This document shows positions 17,814 through 26,133 of a stretch of 64,000 bases of DNA, piece by piece. The position numbers were made by a program, and so were the translations under genes. Source of the DNA: G965240365 sp965240365 (GTDB lineage: Bacteria; Pseudomonadota; Gammaproteobacteria; Eutrophobiales; Eutrophobiaceae); assembly GCA_965240365.1 (NCBI GenBank), contig OZ251218.1, forward strand, positions 3,162,001 to 3,226,000, read 5' to 3'. The first letter of the stretch is position 1; each line of letters begins with the position of its first letter. The notes below the pieces were generated by a model. The model was not told the origin of the DNA. It ran no database searches and saw only the letters and a list, made by a program, of their open reading frames with translations.

Positions 17814-18051
17814 CCTGGATTCCAGCTTTCGCTGGAATGACGATGGGGTAATAGGCGCATCCTGGCAACCTCCAACATCATTGCCTCCCGCTCTATAATT
17901 CTGGCCTGTTTGCGGCCCGCCTGTTGTAGGCAGGCCAGGCGGACATGGCGTTAAAAGTTGTCAGGATTTACCTATTGCCCACGCCGTCATTCCAGCGAAA
18001 GCTGGAATCCAGTGGTTTTATAATACATTCCTGCGTGAGCAGGAATGACAA
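17814..18051. repeat. REP/BIME-like repeats between the MITE and dksA
   Basis: REP halves are at 17814-17841 and 17985-18051 (ATTCCAGCGAAAGCTGGAAT, then a CCTGCGTGAGCAGG-type hairpin). A degenerate palindrome is near 17925. No gene is visible in 17402-18109. Confidence 0.7.
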
Positions 18052-18109
18052 CCAAATGCGTTACGCCGGCTGACTACGTCACAAGAGGCGAGACCCAACC
18101 CCGCTTGCC

Positions 18110-18706
18110 CTAATGATCACGCTCTTCCCGGTCGCGGAACTGCCTTTTGGCCATCTCCCGGCGCTGTTGCGCCTCAAGGCATAAGGTGGCCACCGGGCGG
18201 GCTTCAAGCCTGCGTATGCCGATCTCCTCGCCGGTTTCGCTGCAATAACCATAGCTGCCGTCGTCAATACGCAACAGGGCGGCGTTTATTTTTCTGAGCA
18301 GCTTGCGCTCCCGGTCGCGGGTCCTGAGTTCCAGACTGAATTCTTCTTCCTGGGTCGCCCGATCGGAGGGATCGGCGAAGTTGGAGGCGTCTTCTTTCAT
18401 ATGGTGAACCGTGCGATCCACTTCTTCCATCAATTCACGTTTCCAACTGAGCAGGATCTTCCTGAAATGCTCAAGCTGATCCTGATTCATGTATTCCTCG
18501 CCCTTTTTCTCTTTATAAGGCGCGATAATCTTCTTTTTGGCCTTTTTTATGCCTGTTTTGGGGGCGATCTCCGGGCTGGCCGCGCTTTTCTTGCCGGCAA
18601 CGGCTTTTTTAAAAGGCTTTTCCCCGGCCGGGGCCTGCCTGGAGGCTTTTTTGCTTACGGTTTTAGCGGCAGGCTTCTTTTTGCTTGCCTTTTTTGTGGC
18701 TGGCAT
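18110..18706 (-). CDS. dksA: DksA-type RNA polymerase regulator with an extended Lys/Ala-rich N-terminus
   Basis: DksA binds the secondary channel of RNA polymerase and works with ppGpp. It is 198 aa, longer than the usual ~150: residues 3-60 are Lys/Ala-rich and look like a tail. The coiled-coil with the DPSDRATQEEE tip is present, as is the globular motif GEEIGIRRLEARP. Two of the four zinc cysteines are replaced (YCSETG and LCLEAQ), as in cysteine-poor DksA forms. A fragment of a shorter dksA start lies at 19709-19774 and begins MPAKKKTIAPYQETKGKKYM. This suggests that the long tail was gained after a local duplication, or that the fragment lost it. Confidence 0.88.
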   Translation of the reverse strand: MPATKKASKKKPAAKTVSKKASRQAPAGEKPFKKAVAGKKSAASPEIAPKTGIKKAKKKIIAPYKEKKGEEYMNQDQLEHFRKILLSWKRELMEEVDRTVHHMKEDASNFADPSDRATQEEEFSLELRTRDRERKLLRKINAALLRIDDGSYGYCSETGEEIGIRRLEARPVATLCLEAQQRREMAKRQFRDREERDH

Positions 18707-18864
18707 CGTTAATTACCCTGCCCTTAAAAATGAAAACGTGCATTTATACCCGAAAGGCATCTGCTCTGCAATTCTTATTGCCCCCGGCAGGGCCATTTTC
18801 AGGCCGGGGTAAACACAGGAATCCGGCGGAGGGGTCCAAAGCTGGCCGGATTCCGGGTCAATCG

Positions 18865-19614
18865 CTATGAATACCCGCCAGAGGCGCCTTCCACCGCGGG
18901 AATTTCGGCCTTGAAATGCGTCATATACATGCGCGTAGCGCCGATTACGGCAGCCGGTATGACAATAAAATTAAGCACGGGCGTCAGTGCCAAAAACAGC
19001 ACGCCAACGCCAAAACCAAGTACCAGCGGCCTGTTGGAAATCAGCTTTTTACGCTGTTCGCTGAACAGAAGGCCATGGTTGCCCATCGGATATTCAGAGA
19101 ATTGCAGCGCCTGCGTCCAGGCAATGAATAGGAACCAGATTAACGGGGTGGCAAGCCGCACGATGGGAATCAGAAACAACAACAATAGCGGCAATGACCA
19201 GATTATATAATAGAGCCATCTTTGCGCCTCGGACCGGCGTCCCAAAAACCCCGGCCGCAGCAAGCCTGGCTTCTTTTGCGTAGCGGTGGGCTCATCGCTC
19301 AGAGTTTGTTCCACGGCCCAGGCCAAATGGTTGTTAAAGGGTCCACTAATATGAACAAGAATAGAGCAGCAAAGCAAGACAAGCATAAAGTCGACAATAA
19401 AAGAAACCGGCCTCGGTAGCCAGTACAGCAATTCATAGAGGTTTTTCAGTGTATTGATGAACTCATTCAGATTGCTGGCTATGTAAATGATGGCCAGCGT
19501 GAACACCAGGATATTAATAATGAGCGGAATAATGACATATAAGCGGATGCCGGGTTTCAGCAGCAGGCCAAAACTCGTAAAAGGATATTTAAAGCCTTGG
19601 ATGAACTGATCCAC
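18865..19614 (-). CDS. cysZ: CysZ-like sulfate permease family (EI24), copy 1
   Basis: CysZ is an inner-membrane protein that brings sulfate in for cysteine synthesis. This copy has about four hydrophobic segments and ends near the usual HFKAEIP tail. I chose GTG 19614; further upstream the frame only runs through an out-of-frame remnant of queF. It is about 70% identical by eye to copy 2. The conserved loop PFNG(F)LAE of CysZ is altered here to PFNNHLAW, so copy 1 has diverged more and may have lost activity. It is the downstream product of the tandem duplication described in the findings. Confidence 0.75.
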   Translation of the reverse strand: MDQFIQGFKYPFTSFGLLLKPGIRLYVIIPLIINILVFTLAIIYIASNLNEFINTLKNLYELLYWLPRPVSFIVDFMLVLLCCSILVHISGPFNNHLAWAVEQTLSDEPTATQKKPGLLRPGFLGRRSEAQRWLYYIIWSLPLLLLFLIPIVRLATPLIWFLFIAWTQALQFSEYPMGNHGLLFSEQRKKLISNRPLVLGFGVGVLFLALTPVLNFIVIPAAVIGATRMYMTHFKAEIPAVEGASGGYS

Positions 19615-19624
19615 GGCTGCTTGA

Positions 19625-19774
19625 TCAGGGTTGCGCCACGGGCGCGGGCGGGTTCCAGCCGGCTTGCCGGTGCTCGGCGGCGACGGTGGTGTAAATGCCG
19701 CCCCTGACATTATTCATGTATTTTTTGCCCTTTGTCTCTTGATAGGGCGCGATAGTCTTCTTTTTGGCTGGCAT
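19625..19774 (-). pseudogene. dksA-queF chimeric remnant from a tandem duplication
   Basis: A 49-codon frame starts with MPAKKKTIAPYQETKG and KKYMNN, a short dksA beginning. Without a frameshift it runs into NVRGGIYTTVAAEHRQ, the last ~28 residues of QueF. This is the novel junction of a duplication covering the 3' end of queF, cysZ and the 5' end of dksA. It is probably not functional. Confidence 0.8.
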
Positions 19775-19939
19775 CGTTAATTACCCTGCCCTTAAAAATG
19801 AAAACGTGCATTTATACCCGAAAGGCCGAAAGGCATCTGCTCTGCAATTCTTATTGCCCCGGCAGGGCCATTTTCAGGCCGGGGCAAACAGAGGAATCCG
19901 GCAGAGGGGTCCAAAGCTGGCCGGATTCCGGGTCAATCG

Positions 19940-20701
19940 TTATGAATGCCCGCCAGAGGCGCCTTCCGCCGCAGGAATTTCGGCTTTGAAATGCGCCAGA
20001 TACATGCGCGTTGCGCCGATTACGGCGGCCGGCATGGCAATAAAATTAAGCACGGGCGTCATTGTCAATAACAACACGCCAAAACCAAAGCCAAATACCA
20101 GCGGCCTGTTTGAGGCCAGCTTTTTACGCTGCTCCCTGAACGCAAGGTCATGGTTGCCCAGCGGGTAATCCGCATATTCCAGCGCCAGCGCCCAGGCGCT
20201 GAACAGCAACCAGATTAACGGGGCGGCAAGCTGTACGACCGGGACCAGAAACAACAATAATAGCGGCAAGGCCCGGATCGCAAAATAGATCAATTTTTGC
20301 GCCTCGGACCGGATCGCCTGGCCTGTCGCCTGCCACAGGCCCGGCTTGTCTGCTGTGGCGGTAAGCTCGCCGCTCAGGTTTTGTTCCACGGCCTCGGCCA
20401 GAAAGCCGTTAAAGGGCGCGCCAATCAAATTGGCAAGGATAGCGAAACAAAAAAAGACAAATGTAAAGGCCAGAATGATAAAAACAGGCCACAGCAACCA
20501 GCGCAGCCAGCTCAACCATTCATAGCGGCCGGTCAGATTATTGATAAATTCATTCAGGTGGCCGGCAGTGTAAATGATGGCCAGCGTAAACAGCAGGGTG
20601 TTAATAATGAATGGGATAAGGACATACAAGCGGATGCCGGGTTTCAGCAGCAGGCCAAAACTCGTAAAAGGATATTTAAAGCCCCGGCTGAACTGGCCCA
20701 C
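19940..20701 (-). CDS. cysZ: CysZ-like sulfate permease family (EI24), copy 2
   Basis: 253 aa, with the CysZ features: several hydrophobic helices, the loop APFNGFLAEAVEQNLSGE, and the segment EYADYPLGNHDLAFREQRKKL. I chose GTG 20701, 11 nt after the queF stop; a longer frame to 20797 would only reread queF out of frame. The position after queF suggests co-transcription. Sulfate import is inferred from the family. It is the better preserved of the two tandem copies. Confidence 0.82.
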   Translation of the reverse strand: MGQFSRGFKYPFTSFGLLLKPGIRLYVLIPFIINTLLFTLAIIYTAGHLNEFINNLTGRYEWLSWLRWLLWPVFIILAFTFVFFCFAILANLIGAPFNGFLAEAVEQNLSGELTATADKPGLWQATGQAIRSEAQKLIYFAIRALPLLLLFLVPVVQLAAPLIWLLFSAWALALEYADYPLGNHDLAFREQRKKLASNRPLVFGFGFGVLLLTMTPVLNFIAMPAAVIGATRMYLAHFKAEIPAAEGASGGHS

Positions 20702-20711
20702 GGCCGCTTGA

Positions 20712-21101
20712 TCAGGGCTGCGCCACGGGCGCGGGCGGGTTCCAGCCGGCTTGCCGGTGCTCGGCGGCGACGGTGGTGTAAATGCCGCCCCTGACATTAA
20801 ATACGGCGGTCAGGCGCATGAAGCGCGGCCGGGTGACAGCCACCAGATCATCCAGTATCCGGTTTGTGACTGCCTCATGGAACGCGCCCTGATCACGGTA
20901 TGCCCAGATATAAAGTTTCAATGACTTCAGTTCCACACAAAGCTCGGCCGGAACATATTCCAGCCTGAGTTCCGCAAAATCGGGCTGGCCTGTTTTGGGG
21001 CACAGGCAGGTAAATTCCGGCAGCCTCATGCGCACGGTAAAATCCCGTTCAGGCTTGGGATTAGGGAAGGTTTCGAGGGTGTTTTTATCCGGTTCTGCCA
21101 T
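20712..21101 (-). CDS. queF: NADPH-dependent 7-cyano-7-deazaguanine reductase (type I)
   Basis: It reduces preQ0 to preQ1 in queuosine synthesis. It is 129 aa, the short unimodular form. The catalytic Cys lies in CLCPKTGQPDFAEL, and the substrate-binding QueF motif is ELKSLKLYIWAYRDQG. GluQ, encoded 3.3 kb away, uses the final product, queuosine in tRNA-Asp, so the neighbourhood has a tRNA-modification theme. The 3' end was copied into the chimeric remnant at 19625-19774. Confidence 0.93.
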   Translation of the reverse strand: MAEPDKNTLETFPNPKPERDFTVRMRLPEFTCLCPKTGQPDFAELRLEYVPAELCVELKSLKLYIWAYRDQGAFHEAVTNRILDDLVAVTRPRFMRLTAVFNVRGGIYTTVAAEHRQAGWNPPAPVAQP

Positions 21102-21258
21102 GTTTTGCTCTGCAAAGTTTATGATGGGCGGGATGATAGCACAGATGGCGTGGGTATATTTTCAAATTGCCGGCGTATGTGGGTCCCTGGCAGGTGATTT
21201 TTCTGCTATGATAAAATACTTCTTGAATCAACCAGAGTTACTCCAGACGGGGATTACC

Positions 21259-21489
21259 ATGGAACAGATTGCTCATTTACGTATAGAAAAATTGCCGGAA
21301 GGCGTCTATCTGGCGACCAGCGAGGACATACCCGGACTCATCGCCCAGGGACGCACTGTCAACGAGACGGTTGAGATCGCCCGCGATGTGGCCAAAAAGT
21401 TGATCGAAGCCCGTAGCGAGCGTGACGAGGCCAACCGCTTATCCGCTGTCAGAGATGTGTTTGATTACCCGTTGATCCTCAGTGCGTGA
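21259..21489 (+). CDS. hicB: HicB-type antitoxin (copy 1)
   Basis: 76 aa with the partial RNase H-like HicB fold (EKLPEGVYLATSEDIPGLIAQGRT...AKKLIEAR). It would neutralise the HicA toxin and repress its own promoter. The order is hicB then hicA, with a 4-bp GTGA overlap. The upstream ~85 bp and the first codons are repeated at 23200-23290 (other strand) and 24866-24951. A TATGATAAAAT box precedes the start by about 40 bp. Confidence 0.78.
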   Translation: MEQIAHLRIEKLPEGVYLATSEDIPGLIAQGRTVNETVEIARDVAKKLIEARSERDEANRLSAVRDVFDYPLILSA

Positions 21490-21764
21490 CAGTGGCAAGA
21501 CTCGCGGGCTTTAGCTGCCGTCAGGTTATCAAGCGCCTGAAAAAGTTGGGTTTTGAGTTTGATCGTCAGGCCGCCGGCTCCCATGAGATCTGGTACAACC
21601 CCAGGACCAAATCCTATATCACGATCCCCAACCACCCCGGTGATATGCCGGAAGGCACCTTCAGAGCGTTTCGTCGCGATACCCGCAGGAGAATACTGGG
21701 ACAAGGCGCGGGTGACCGGGGGGTCGGCCAGAGGAATCGGAATCGGCCCGGAGAAATCGGCTAG
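21486..21764 (+). CDS. hicA: HicA-type mRNA interferase toxin (copy 1), unusual C-terminus
   Basis: 92 aa. The first ~62 residues are typical HicA: FSCRQVIKRLKKLGFEFDRQ, then GSHEIW with the catalytic His, then the IPNHPGDMPEGTF segment. A normal HicA would end soon after with an (L)RAIIKQAGI-like helix, which is seen as a remnant at 23314. Here it instead runs into a basic tail (RRDTRRRILGQ...) and ends 4 bp inside the convergent hydrolase gene. The tail probably results from a rearrangement at this point. Start GTG 21486 overlaps the hicB stop. Confidence 0.7.
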   Translation: MTVARLAGFSCRQVIKRLKKLGFEFDRQAAGSHEIWYNPRTKSYITIPNHPGDMPEGTFRAFRRDTRRRILGQGAGDRGVGQRNRNRPGEIG

Positions 21765-23200
21765 AGGAACTGTTCACTCAACCATGTCGTCACATAGTCC
21801 AGCACGTCCGGCGCGATCGATTCCCCGATTGCCCCGTATTCATCGGGCCAGCCCGTCTCGGCGGTTTGTAACAGGTGGTTGAGGCCCGCGAACTGTTTGA
21901 CTTCATAGTCGGGGTGCGCGGATTCGGCAAGAGCCGAATCGATAGCCAGCAGGTTGGCTGACGGCTCGATCTGTTTGTCCTTGCCGCCGTGAACCGCCAG
22001 TATCGGAATCCTCAACTCGGACAGCACGGAAGCCGAATCGAAACTGAGGAAGTACTGAAACCAATTTGTCGACAGGACTTTCCTGGTGCTTCGAAACTGC
22101 TCTTTCGAAGCGTCGGGGTTCAACTCGTAGAACAGCGATTCGAACTTTTCCGAAGCCACATCGTCGCGTGCGGCATGGCTGTAAGCGAGGAACCGGTCCA
22201 GGCCCGGAAGCTCTGTATCGGCTTGTCTCCCGGCAAACGTGTGCAGTTGAGTGCCGTACACGGTAGCACCGTCCACGCCCGGGCTGGACAGCAGCACGAG
22301 GAATGCGATTTCCGCGTCCTGACTTGCGGCGAGCTGCGCGATGATGCCGCCTTCGCTGTGCCCCAATATCCCGACCCGGCTACCGTCGATCTGTTCGCGC
22401 CTTCGTAGAAAGGCGGCCGCCGCCAACGCGTCGGTAGAAAAATCCAGCGACGTGGCATTGACATAGTCGCCCTCCGACTTACCGATCCCGCGATCGTCGA
22501 AACGCAATACCGCAAAGCCGGCCCTGGAAAAACGATCGGCGATCGTACGGAACGGTTTGTGGCCGAACATCGCATGATCGCGATTCTGCTGCCCGGAACC
22601 GGACAACAGGATGACGGCGGGCCGTTCGCCGGTCGTCGGCATGTAGCTCAGCGTGCCGGATAGGCGATGACCCCCTCGCGGATTCGCGAACCGTACCTCT
22701 TCTTCCGTATAGGGCAGACTCGCGCCCGTGCTGTCGCCCGCTTCGTCGTCATCCGATGGTTCCGGAGACGACCGGACCAGTACCAGGTTGTACGTCTCGC
22801 CGCCCTGTGCAAACTCTCCGACAATGGTTCCGTCAACCAACTTGCCGCGGTAGAAAATGCCGGACTGCTTTTGAATCAGTATCAGCCCCCCGTTACGGAT
22901 CAGCGCGGTCGTGGCGAGACCGAAGACGTTTTGCCTGGGCGAATCCATCGTAGCGCTCAACTCGCCCTCATCCTCGGTGATGTGAAACACCACGGGAAAG
23001 GTAATGCCCTGCACCTCCAGAGCTCCCTCCCAACTACCGATTGCCTCGGTCCGGATCGAGTCGTCGGCGTATACACCGACTGAAAGCAGAAGTATGCCCG
23101 CAAAGAAGCAGGCAGCTAGGCGGCCCCGGTCAGGTCCGAAAATGGCACGCAAGGTGCCTTCCGGCAATTTTTCTATACGTAAATGAGCAATCTGTTCCAT
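21761..23200 (-). CDS. Alpha/beta hydrolase fused to a hicB start
   Basis: 479 aa. Residues 1-15 (MEQIAHLRIEKLPEG) are identical to the HicB start, followed by TLRAIF, which resembles HicA after its own PEG. A hydrophobic export segment (AACFFAGILLLSVGVYA) comes next and then the mature protein. The hydrolase domain has the nucleophile elbow GHSEGG with Ser282 and a late His in GLNHLLQ. It resembles YqkD/acyl-hydrolase-type serine hydrolases with an N-terminal beta domain. No alternative ATG, GTG or TTG exists between the hicB piece and the hydrophobic segment, so expression now depends on the hicB promoter and start. The substrate is unknown. Confidence 0.8.
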   Translation of the reverse strand: MEQIAHLRIEKLPEGTLRAIFGPDRGRLAACFFAGILLLSVGVYADDSIRTEAIGSWEGALEVQGITFPVVFHITEDEGELSATMDSPRQNVFGLATTALIRNGGLILIQKQSGIFYRGKLVDGTIVGEFAQGGETYNLVLVRSSPEPSDDDEAGDSTGASLPYTEEEVRFANPRGGHRLSGTLSYMPTTGERPAVILLSGSGQQNRDHAMFGHKPFRTIADRFSRAGFAVLRFDDRGIGKSEGDYVNATSLDFSTDALAAAAFLRRREQIDGSRVGILGHSEGGIIAQLAASQDAEIAFLVLLSSPGVDGATVYGTQLHTFAGRQADTELPGLDRFLAYSHAARDDVASEKFESLFYELNPDASKEQFRSTRKVLSTNWFQYFLSFDSASVLSELRIPILAVHGGKDKQIEPSANLLAIDSALAESAHPDYEVKQFAGLNHLLQTAETGWPDEYGAIGESIAPDVLDYVTTWLSEQFL

Positions 23201-23310
23201 GGTAATCCCCGTCTGGAGTAACTCTGGTTGATTCAAGAAGTATTTTATCGTAGCAGAAAAATCACCTGCCAAGGACCCACATACGCCGGCAATTTGAAAA
23301 TATACCCACG

Positions 23311-23370
23311 CCGCGCGCCATTATCAAGCAAGCCGGGATTACCATTGAGGAGTTCTTGCAAGCTCGCTGA
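23311..23370 (+). pseudogene. hicA 3' remnant
   Basis: The frame RAIIKQAGITIEEFLQAR followed by a stop is the typical end of HicA. It lies just past the inverted hicB promoter that now drives the hydrolase, so it is a scar of an older hicBA copy. Confidence 0.65.
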
Positions 23371-23411
23371 AGTAATACGGAGCTTGAATGTTCTTGACGA
23401 AGGCGCCGGCA

Positions 23412-24638
23412 TCAAGCAGAGCGGGAGACGCCCTGAATCTGTTGCCGCCGTATAAACCCGCCAAGCAAAGGCACGGCGAATGAATACTTGCCATGCCGGT
23501 TTTTATAGATCAGGCCGGCAGCGGCCAGGGCCGCAAGCATCTGATTGACATGGCTGCCGCCAAAGGGTTTTCTCAGCATTTGCCCGGCCTGCTGCACAAT
23601 ATCCTGCAGCGCAAATTCATCTCTGTCACGCGTGAGTTCGGCGATGACGGCCAGCAATTCTCTCTGTCTGTCCGTTGCCCTCGCCCAGCGACCCGAGAAA
23701 AAATCCGTATCCAGTTTCCGCACTATGACATCAAACCGCGCGGCAGCCTCCTGGTCGAGGTCAATTTTTTGCATGAAAAGATCATAGACTTCCCTGCATA
23801 TAAACTGCACAAAGTAGGGATAACCCCCGGATAATTTAACGATTTGTTCGATTGATTGTGCGGATAAAGGCAAACCCCCACGATTCGCTAGCGGTTTTTT
23901 TATCGCCTCCCGCACCGCGTCCTCATTCAGTTTATCGAGCAACACCACCCTGAACATTCTCTCGGCGAAGGTGCGCGCTTCAACCAGTTTGGGGAACAGG
24001 GTCGGCAAGCCGGCCAGGGCCAGCATGAACGGCATCCCCATCTTTTGGATCGATTGAAAGGTGTCGAGCAACAGCGATAGCGGAAATTGATCCTTGTCCT
24101 TGTGGTCAGCCAGATTTTGCGCCTCGTCGTAGGCAAAGACGATGCCCTTAAAGTTTATTTTTTGTTGCAGGACGGACTCAACCAGCTTGAGCGCCTGCTT
24201 GAGTTTGTCGCCCGGCAGCCCGGGCGTTTGTTCGTAGATTGCCGTCAGCGTCCGAAAATCCAGATGGCGGTTTTGCGTTTCACTGCTTTGGATAAAACCG
24301 ATACTCTTCTGCTCGCTTTGGTCGATGACAATGCCCGAAGTGAGCACGGACAGATCCGTCAAAAGCCGCGTGGCGATATTATTTTCATTGAGGCTGGCCG
24401 CCTCGGACAGATCAGCGCCAATCCAGTACCAGCCACGGGCCTGCGCCAGCGGCTTGAACACATCAAGCAGCACGGTTTTTCCCACGCCGCGCAATCCCGT
24501 CAGGACCAGATTTTCAAGAATGGTGGTTTGCGCGATGAGCCTTTCGAATTCCTGCTTTTCCGGCCCCCTGCCGGCCAGATAGGGCGGCATGTGCCCGGCG
24601 CCGGGCCTGAATGGATTGCTTAAGCCTGTTTCTGCCAT
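23412..24638 (-). CDS. Orphan AAA-type ATPase with C-terminal winged-helix region
   Basis: 408 aa. The Walker A motif is GLRGVGKT (about residues 48-55), and the Walker B motif is GIVFAYDEAQ (about 165). The fold resembles archaeal-type/STAND-like ATPases (COG1672-like): a P-loop domain, a lid, then a C-terminal DNA-binding-like winged helix (LTRDRDEFALQDIVQ...GSHVNQMLAALAAAGLIYKNRHG). No partner nuclease or effector is adjacent. It could be a stress or defence ATPase, but nothing in the context proves it. Upstream there is a perfect 14-bp inverted repeat that may be its operator. Confidence 0.75.
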   Translation of the reverse strand: MAETGLSNPFRPGAGHMPPYLAGRGPEKQEFERLIAQTTILENLVLTGLRGVGKTVLLDVFKPLAQARGWYWIGADLSEAASLNENNIATRLLTDLSVLTSGIVIDQSEQKSIGFIQSSETQNRHLDFRTLTAIYEQTPGLPGDKLKQALKLVESVLQQKINFKGIVFAYDEAQNLADHKDKDQFPLSLLLDTFQSIQKMGMPFMLALAGLPTLFPKLVEARTFAERMFRVVLLDKLNEDAVREAIKKPLANRGGLPLSAQSIEQIVKLSGGYPYFVQFICREVYDLFMQKIDLDQEAAARFDVIVRKLDTDFFSGRWARATDRQRELLAVIAELTRDRDEFALQDIVQQAGQMLRKPFGGSHVNQMLAALAAAGLIYKNRHGKYSFAVPLLGGFIRRQQIQGVSRSA

Positions 24639-24662
24639 GATAATTAAGTGTTTGTATGAAGA

Positions 24663-24698
24663 TATAGTAAATTTAGCTTTAATACTAAATTTACTATA
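24663..24698. promoter_or_regulatory. 14-bp inverted repeat before the AAA ATPase gene
   Basis: TATAGTAAATTTAG and CTAAATTTACTATA form a perfect inverted repeat around an 8-nt spacer, 25 bp upstream of the ATPase start. The AT-rich symmetric form suits a repressor operator; no T-tract follows, so a terminator is less likely. Confidence 0.5.
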
Positions 24699-24758
24699 AG
24701 TTTAGATCATATTGACTCTATATCAAGGGAATATTACGATCGCTTGCGCAGGGATGCA

Positions 24759-24863
24759 CAGGGTCACCTCATCTAAAAGTAAGGCGTCAGGTATCTTGGC
24801 CACGATATCGTTAGTATCGCTCATATCGCCTGCTATGTTAGCAATTTAGATGAAGTGGCCCTG
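24759..24863. mobile_element. 105-bp MITE (CAGGGTCAC ends)
   Basis: Terminal repeats CAGGGTCACCTCATCTAAA and CAGGGCCACTTCATCTAAA (complement of the right end) match at 17 of 19 positions. There is no gene. Related or partial copies are at 33953, 34326-34565 and 43190. It ends against the repeated hicB leader. Confidence 0.65.
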
Positions 24864-24951
24864 CAGCGTATGTGGGTCCCTGACAGGCGATTTTTCTGCT
24901 GTGATAAAATACTCATTGAATCAATCAGAGTTGCCCCAGACGGGGATTACC

Positions 24952-25137
24952 ATGGAACAGATTGCTCATATACGTATAGAAAAATTGCCGGAAGGCGTCT
25001 ATCTTGCGACCAGCAAAGACATACCCGGACTCATTACCCAGGGACGCACCGTCAGCGAGACGGTCGAGATCACCCGCGATGTCGCCAGAAAGTTGATCAA
25101 AGCCCGTGGCGAACGTTCCTGGCGTTCTCAAAATTAA
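24952..25137 (+). pseudogene. HicB-type antitoxin, copy 2, truncated
   Basis: 61 codons match HicB copy 1 up to KARGER, then divert to SWRSQN and a stop. The hicA partner is missing. The sequence changes abruptly from GC-rich to AT-rich at the break, marking an insertion or deletion joint. Confidence 0.75.
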
Positions 25138-25150
25138 AGATACAGAAAAG

Positions 25151-25960
25151 ATGATGCAAATTCATTCATTGGGGCGAAGAACAGATTTAATATTTTCTCG
25201 ATTTTCTGGGACAGTTAATGATCGCGAAGATTACACTGCAATAAAGACTCCCTCAAACCCGGGTTATCATTGGGGAAACTATTTAATTTTTAATAGAGCC
25301 CCGCAAGCCGGCGACCTTAAAAAATGGCAAGAAATCTTCGATTTTGAGTTTGACTACTATGCTGAGCCTCATCACTATGTTTTCACCTGGGACACTGGCA
25401 AAGAAGAGCATGGCGAGTATCAGGAGTTTGAGGACAGTGGATTTGAGTTTGAATCGGCAGTAGTGCTGGTCGGCAAGGAGTTTGATGAACCTCCTCATCG
25501 CAACACTGACATTGAGATTAGAACAATCCAGTCTGAAGAAGAATGGGAAACGGTTATTAAACTCCAGACGCTATGCGCAGATCCAAAATATCTTAATGAA
25601 TACTATAAAGATTTTAAAAGGAAACAAATTGCTGAATATAAACAGATGACAAACGCGGGACTTGGAAATTGGTTTGGCGCTTTTATTGATGGAATACTGG
25701 TCGGTGATCTAGGAATATTTTTTGAAAATGAAATTGGAAGATACCAGAATGTGGAAACCCACCCTGGCCACAGACGCCAGGGAATCTGTGGGACATTGGT
25801 ATATGAAACAGGTCAATTCGCTTTTAAGGAATATGGTGTCGATTATTTAGTAATGGAAGCAGATCTTGAATATCACGCCGCGCGAATCTATGAGTCAGTA
25901 GGTTTTGAAAGGTCTGAAGTTAATCATTCTTTAAGTTGGTGGAGAAAAGCCGGGAAATGA
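25151..25960 (+). CDS. GNAT-family N-acetyltransferase
   Basis: 269 aa. The C-terminal half is a GNAT domain with the acetyl-CoA-binding loop HPGHRRQGICGTLV (about residues 197-210) and a final YESVGFE strand. The N-terminal half is a non-catalytic GNAT-like or unrelated domain. The substrate is unknown. I chose the first ATG of the pair at 25151. The gene is clearly more AT-rich than its neighbours, which suggests recent transfer. It sits directly after the truncated hicB. Confidence 0.8.
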   Translation: MMQIHSLGRRTDLIFSRFSGTVNDREDYTAIKTPSNPGYHWGNYLIFNRAPQAGDLKKWQEIFDFEFDYYAEPHHYVFTWDTGKEEHGEYQEFEDSGFEFESAVVLVGKEFDEPPHRNTDIEIRTIQSEEEWETVIKLQTLCADPKYLNEYYKDFKRKQIAEYKQMTNAGLGNWFGAFIDGILVGDLGIFFENEIGRYQNVETHPGHRRQGICGTLVYETGQFAFKEYGVDYLVMEADLEYHAARIYESVGFERSEVNHSLSWWRKAGK

Positions 25961-26133
25961 AATATAACGATATTGAAATCCAATAATGACGAAACAGGTA
26001 TTTCTTTGGGAAAATGAAGAAGACATGCAACGGCCTCGGCGTCGTGGCGATGGCGCATCAGTTGCGCGATGAACGCGCAGACTTTCACGGGAATAAGGCA
26101 AAGGATTGACAGATTATCCCCGGCGCCGTCTTC

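Noticed and set aside
21553..21882. A separate protein overlapping hicA and the hydrolase end
   Set aside because: It lacks a ribosome site and only rereads HicA out of frame.
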